Shown one piece after another: positions 13,366 to 14,010 of a stretch of DNA of 14,010 nt. A program made the translations under genes and the position numbers. The notes under the pieces are model-generated. The model was not told the origin of the DNA, did not search any database, and saw only the letters and a list, made by a program, of their open reading frames with translations. The stretch is from Chthoniobacterales bacterium (GTDB taxonomy: Bacteria > Verrucomicrobiota > Verrucomicrobiia > Chthoniobacterales > UBA10450), in NCBI GenBank assembly GCA_013697365.1, contig JACCXA010000166.1, positions 1-14,010 on the forward strand, in the 5' to 3' direction. How positions within the stretch are numbered: the stretch's first letter is position 1; each line of letters starts with the position of its first letter.

Positions 13366-14010
13366 TTAAGCGAGGGCGGGGGCCGGAGCCGGCTCGTGGA
13401 TGGCAGAGTTATGCGAGCCGCTCGCCGCGAGCCGCTCCGCGCTCTTCCGGCCGAAGCGCCAGAAGACGAGCGGCGTGATGATGAAATCGAGCAGCGTGCT
13501 CGTGAAGATCCCACTAAAGATGACGACGGCGACGGGGTGCAGAATTTCGCGTCCGGGTTCATCCGCAGCGATGATCAATGGGACGAGGGCGAGGCCGGCG
13601 GTGAGCGCGGTCATGAGCACGGGCACGAGCCGTTCCTGCGTGCCGCGGACGATCATCTCCATCGTGAACTTCTCGCCCTCCTCACGCATGAGGTGCAGGT
13701 AATGCGAGATCATCATGATGCCATTGCGCGATGCGATGCCGGCGAGGGTGATGAAGCCGACCATGGTCGCGATCGACATCGTGCCGCCCATCAGCCACAC
13801 GCCGGCGACCGAGCCGATCACGGCCATCGGGATGTTGAGCATGATCTGGACGGCGAACATCGCGCTTTTGAAATGCGCGTAGAGGACAACAAACATGCCG
13901 ATCAGCGAGATGACGCTCAGAATGGAAATGAGCTTCGAAGCCGAGGCCTGGCTCTCGAATTGGCCGCCGTAGGTGACGTAGTAGCCGGGCGGCATCGGCA
14001 GCTTCTCGGC
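13366..14010 (-). CDS. Heavy-metal RND efflux pump (CusA/CzcA type), C-terminal part
   Basis: The gene runs off the right edge; the last 214 codons are here, ending at TAA 13368-13366. This is the C-terminal membrane half of a resistance-nodulation-division inner-membrane pump of the heavy-metal class. The fragment opens with the end of the periplasmic domain (PPGYYVTYGGQFESQASASK). It continues through membrane helices LISILSVISLIGMFVVLY, AVQIMLNIPMAVIGSVAGVWL, MSIATMVGFITLAGIASRNGIMMISHY, then the loop HLMREEGEKF, and ends with LVPVLMTALTAGLALVPLII and HPVAVVIFSGIFTSTLLDFIITPLVFW. Gly-Ile-Ala-x-x-Asn-Gly in helix 10/11 is a family marker. The tail is short and Ala/Pro-rich. The substrate (copper/silver or cobalt/zinc/cadmium) cannot be read from this part; copper is suggested by the HMBD neighbour. 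Confidence 0.9.
   Translation of the reverse strand, partial: AEKLPMPPGYYVTYGGQFESQASASKLISILSVISLIGMFVVLYAHFKSAMFAVQIMLNIPMAVIGSVAGVWLMGGTMSIATMVGFITLAGIASRNGIMMISHYLHLMREEGEKFTMEMIVRGTQERLVPVLMTALTAGLALVPLIIAADEPGREILHPVAVVIFSGIFTSTLLDFIITPLVFWRFGRKSAERLAASGSHNSAIHEPAPAPALA

Overview
The window reads as chromosome from a GC-rich soil or freshwater Gram-negative bacterium. Secreted proteins carry ordinary Sec signal peptides and lipoboxes, Shine-Dalgarno sequences are mostly weak or absent, and GTG starts are common. The gene mix (S46 dipeptidyl-peptidase, DUF4198, DUF3147, bacterial Ku, several lipoproteins) and the dispersed palindromic repeats suggest a Verrucomicrobiota member, perhaps Chthoniobacterales or Udaeobacter-like. 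That placement is inference from gene content and remembered repeat style; there is no rRNA or marker gene here to confirm it. I see no tRNA, rRNA, CRISPR array or transposase.

Layout. 1-2777 (+): the tail of a spermidine-synthase-like protein, a tiny putative lipoprotein overlapping its stop, a three-domain peptidoglycan hydrolase (PG-binding, CHAP-like, T4/pesticin-like muramidase) and an NADPH-dependent FMN reductase-like flavoprotein. 2778-3051: an intergenic gap with a dispersed inverted repeat. 3052-3897 (+): Ku, for end joining. 3920-4082: a long-hairpin repeat. 4091-6497 (-): a tight three-gene operon, DUF72, then HI0933-type flavoprotein, then YkgJ-type cysteine-cluster protein, each joined by a 4-nt stop/start overlap. 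6656-7893 (+): DoxX-family membrane protein and a secreted dienelactone-hydrolase-like enzyme, ending in a hairpin/T-run terminator. 7930-8073: a second long-hairpin repeat.

8079-14010 (-) is one long co-directional block. In transcription order it holds a heavy-metal RND pump of the CusA/CzcA type (5' end outside the window), a DUF3147 membrane protein, a His-rich helical periplasmic protein, a periplasmic protein with a duplicated His-Pro domain and a C-terminal heavy-metal-binding domain, a DUF4198 protein, an NTF2-like lipoprotein and an S46 dipeptidyl-peptidase. The first six are spaced or overlapped like one operon. I read it as a copper/heavy-metal efflux and periplasmic metal-handling locus. 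The S46 peptidase may be a read-through passenger or part of an envelope-stress response.

The least ordinary parts are the accessory periplasmic set around the RND pump, the three-domain lysin with no phage neighbours, and three palindromic repeats. Two of those repeats fill gaps between convergent genes almost up to the neighbouring stop codon.
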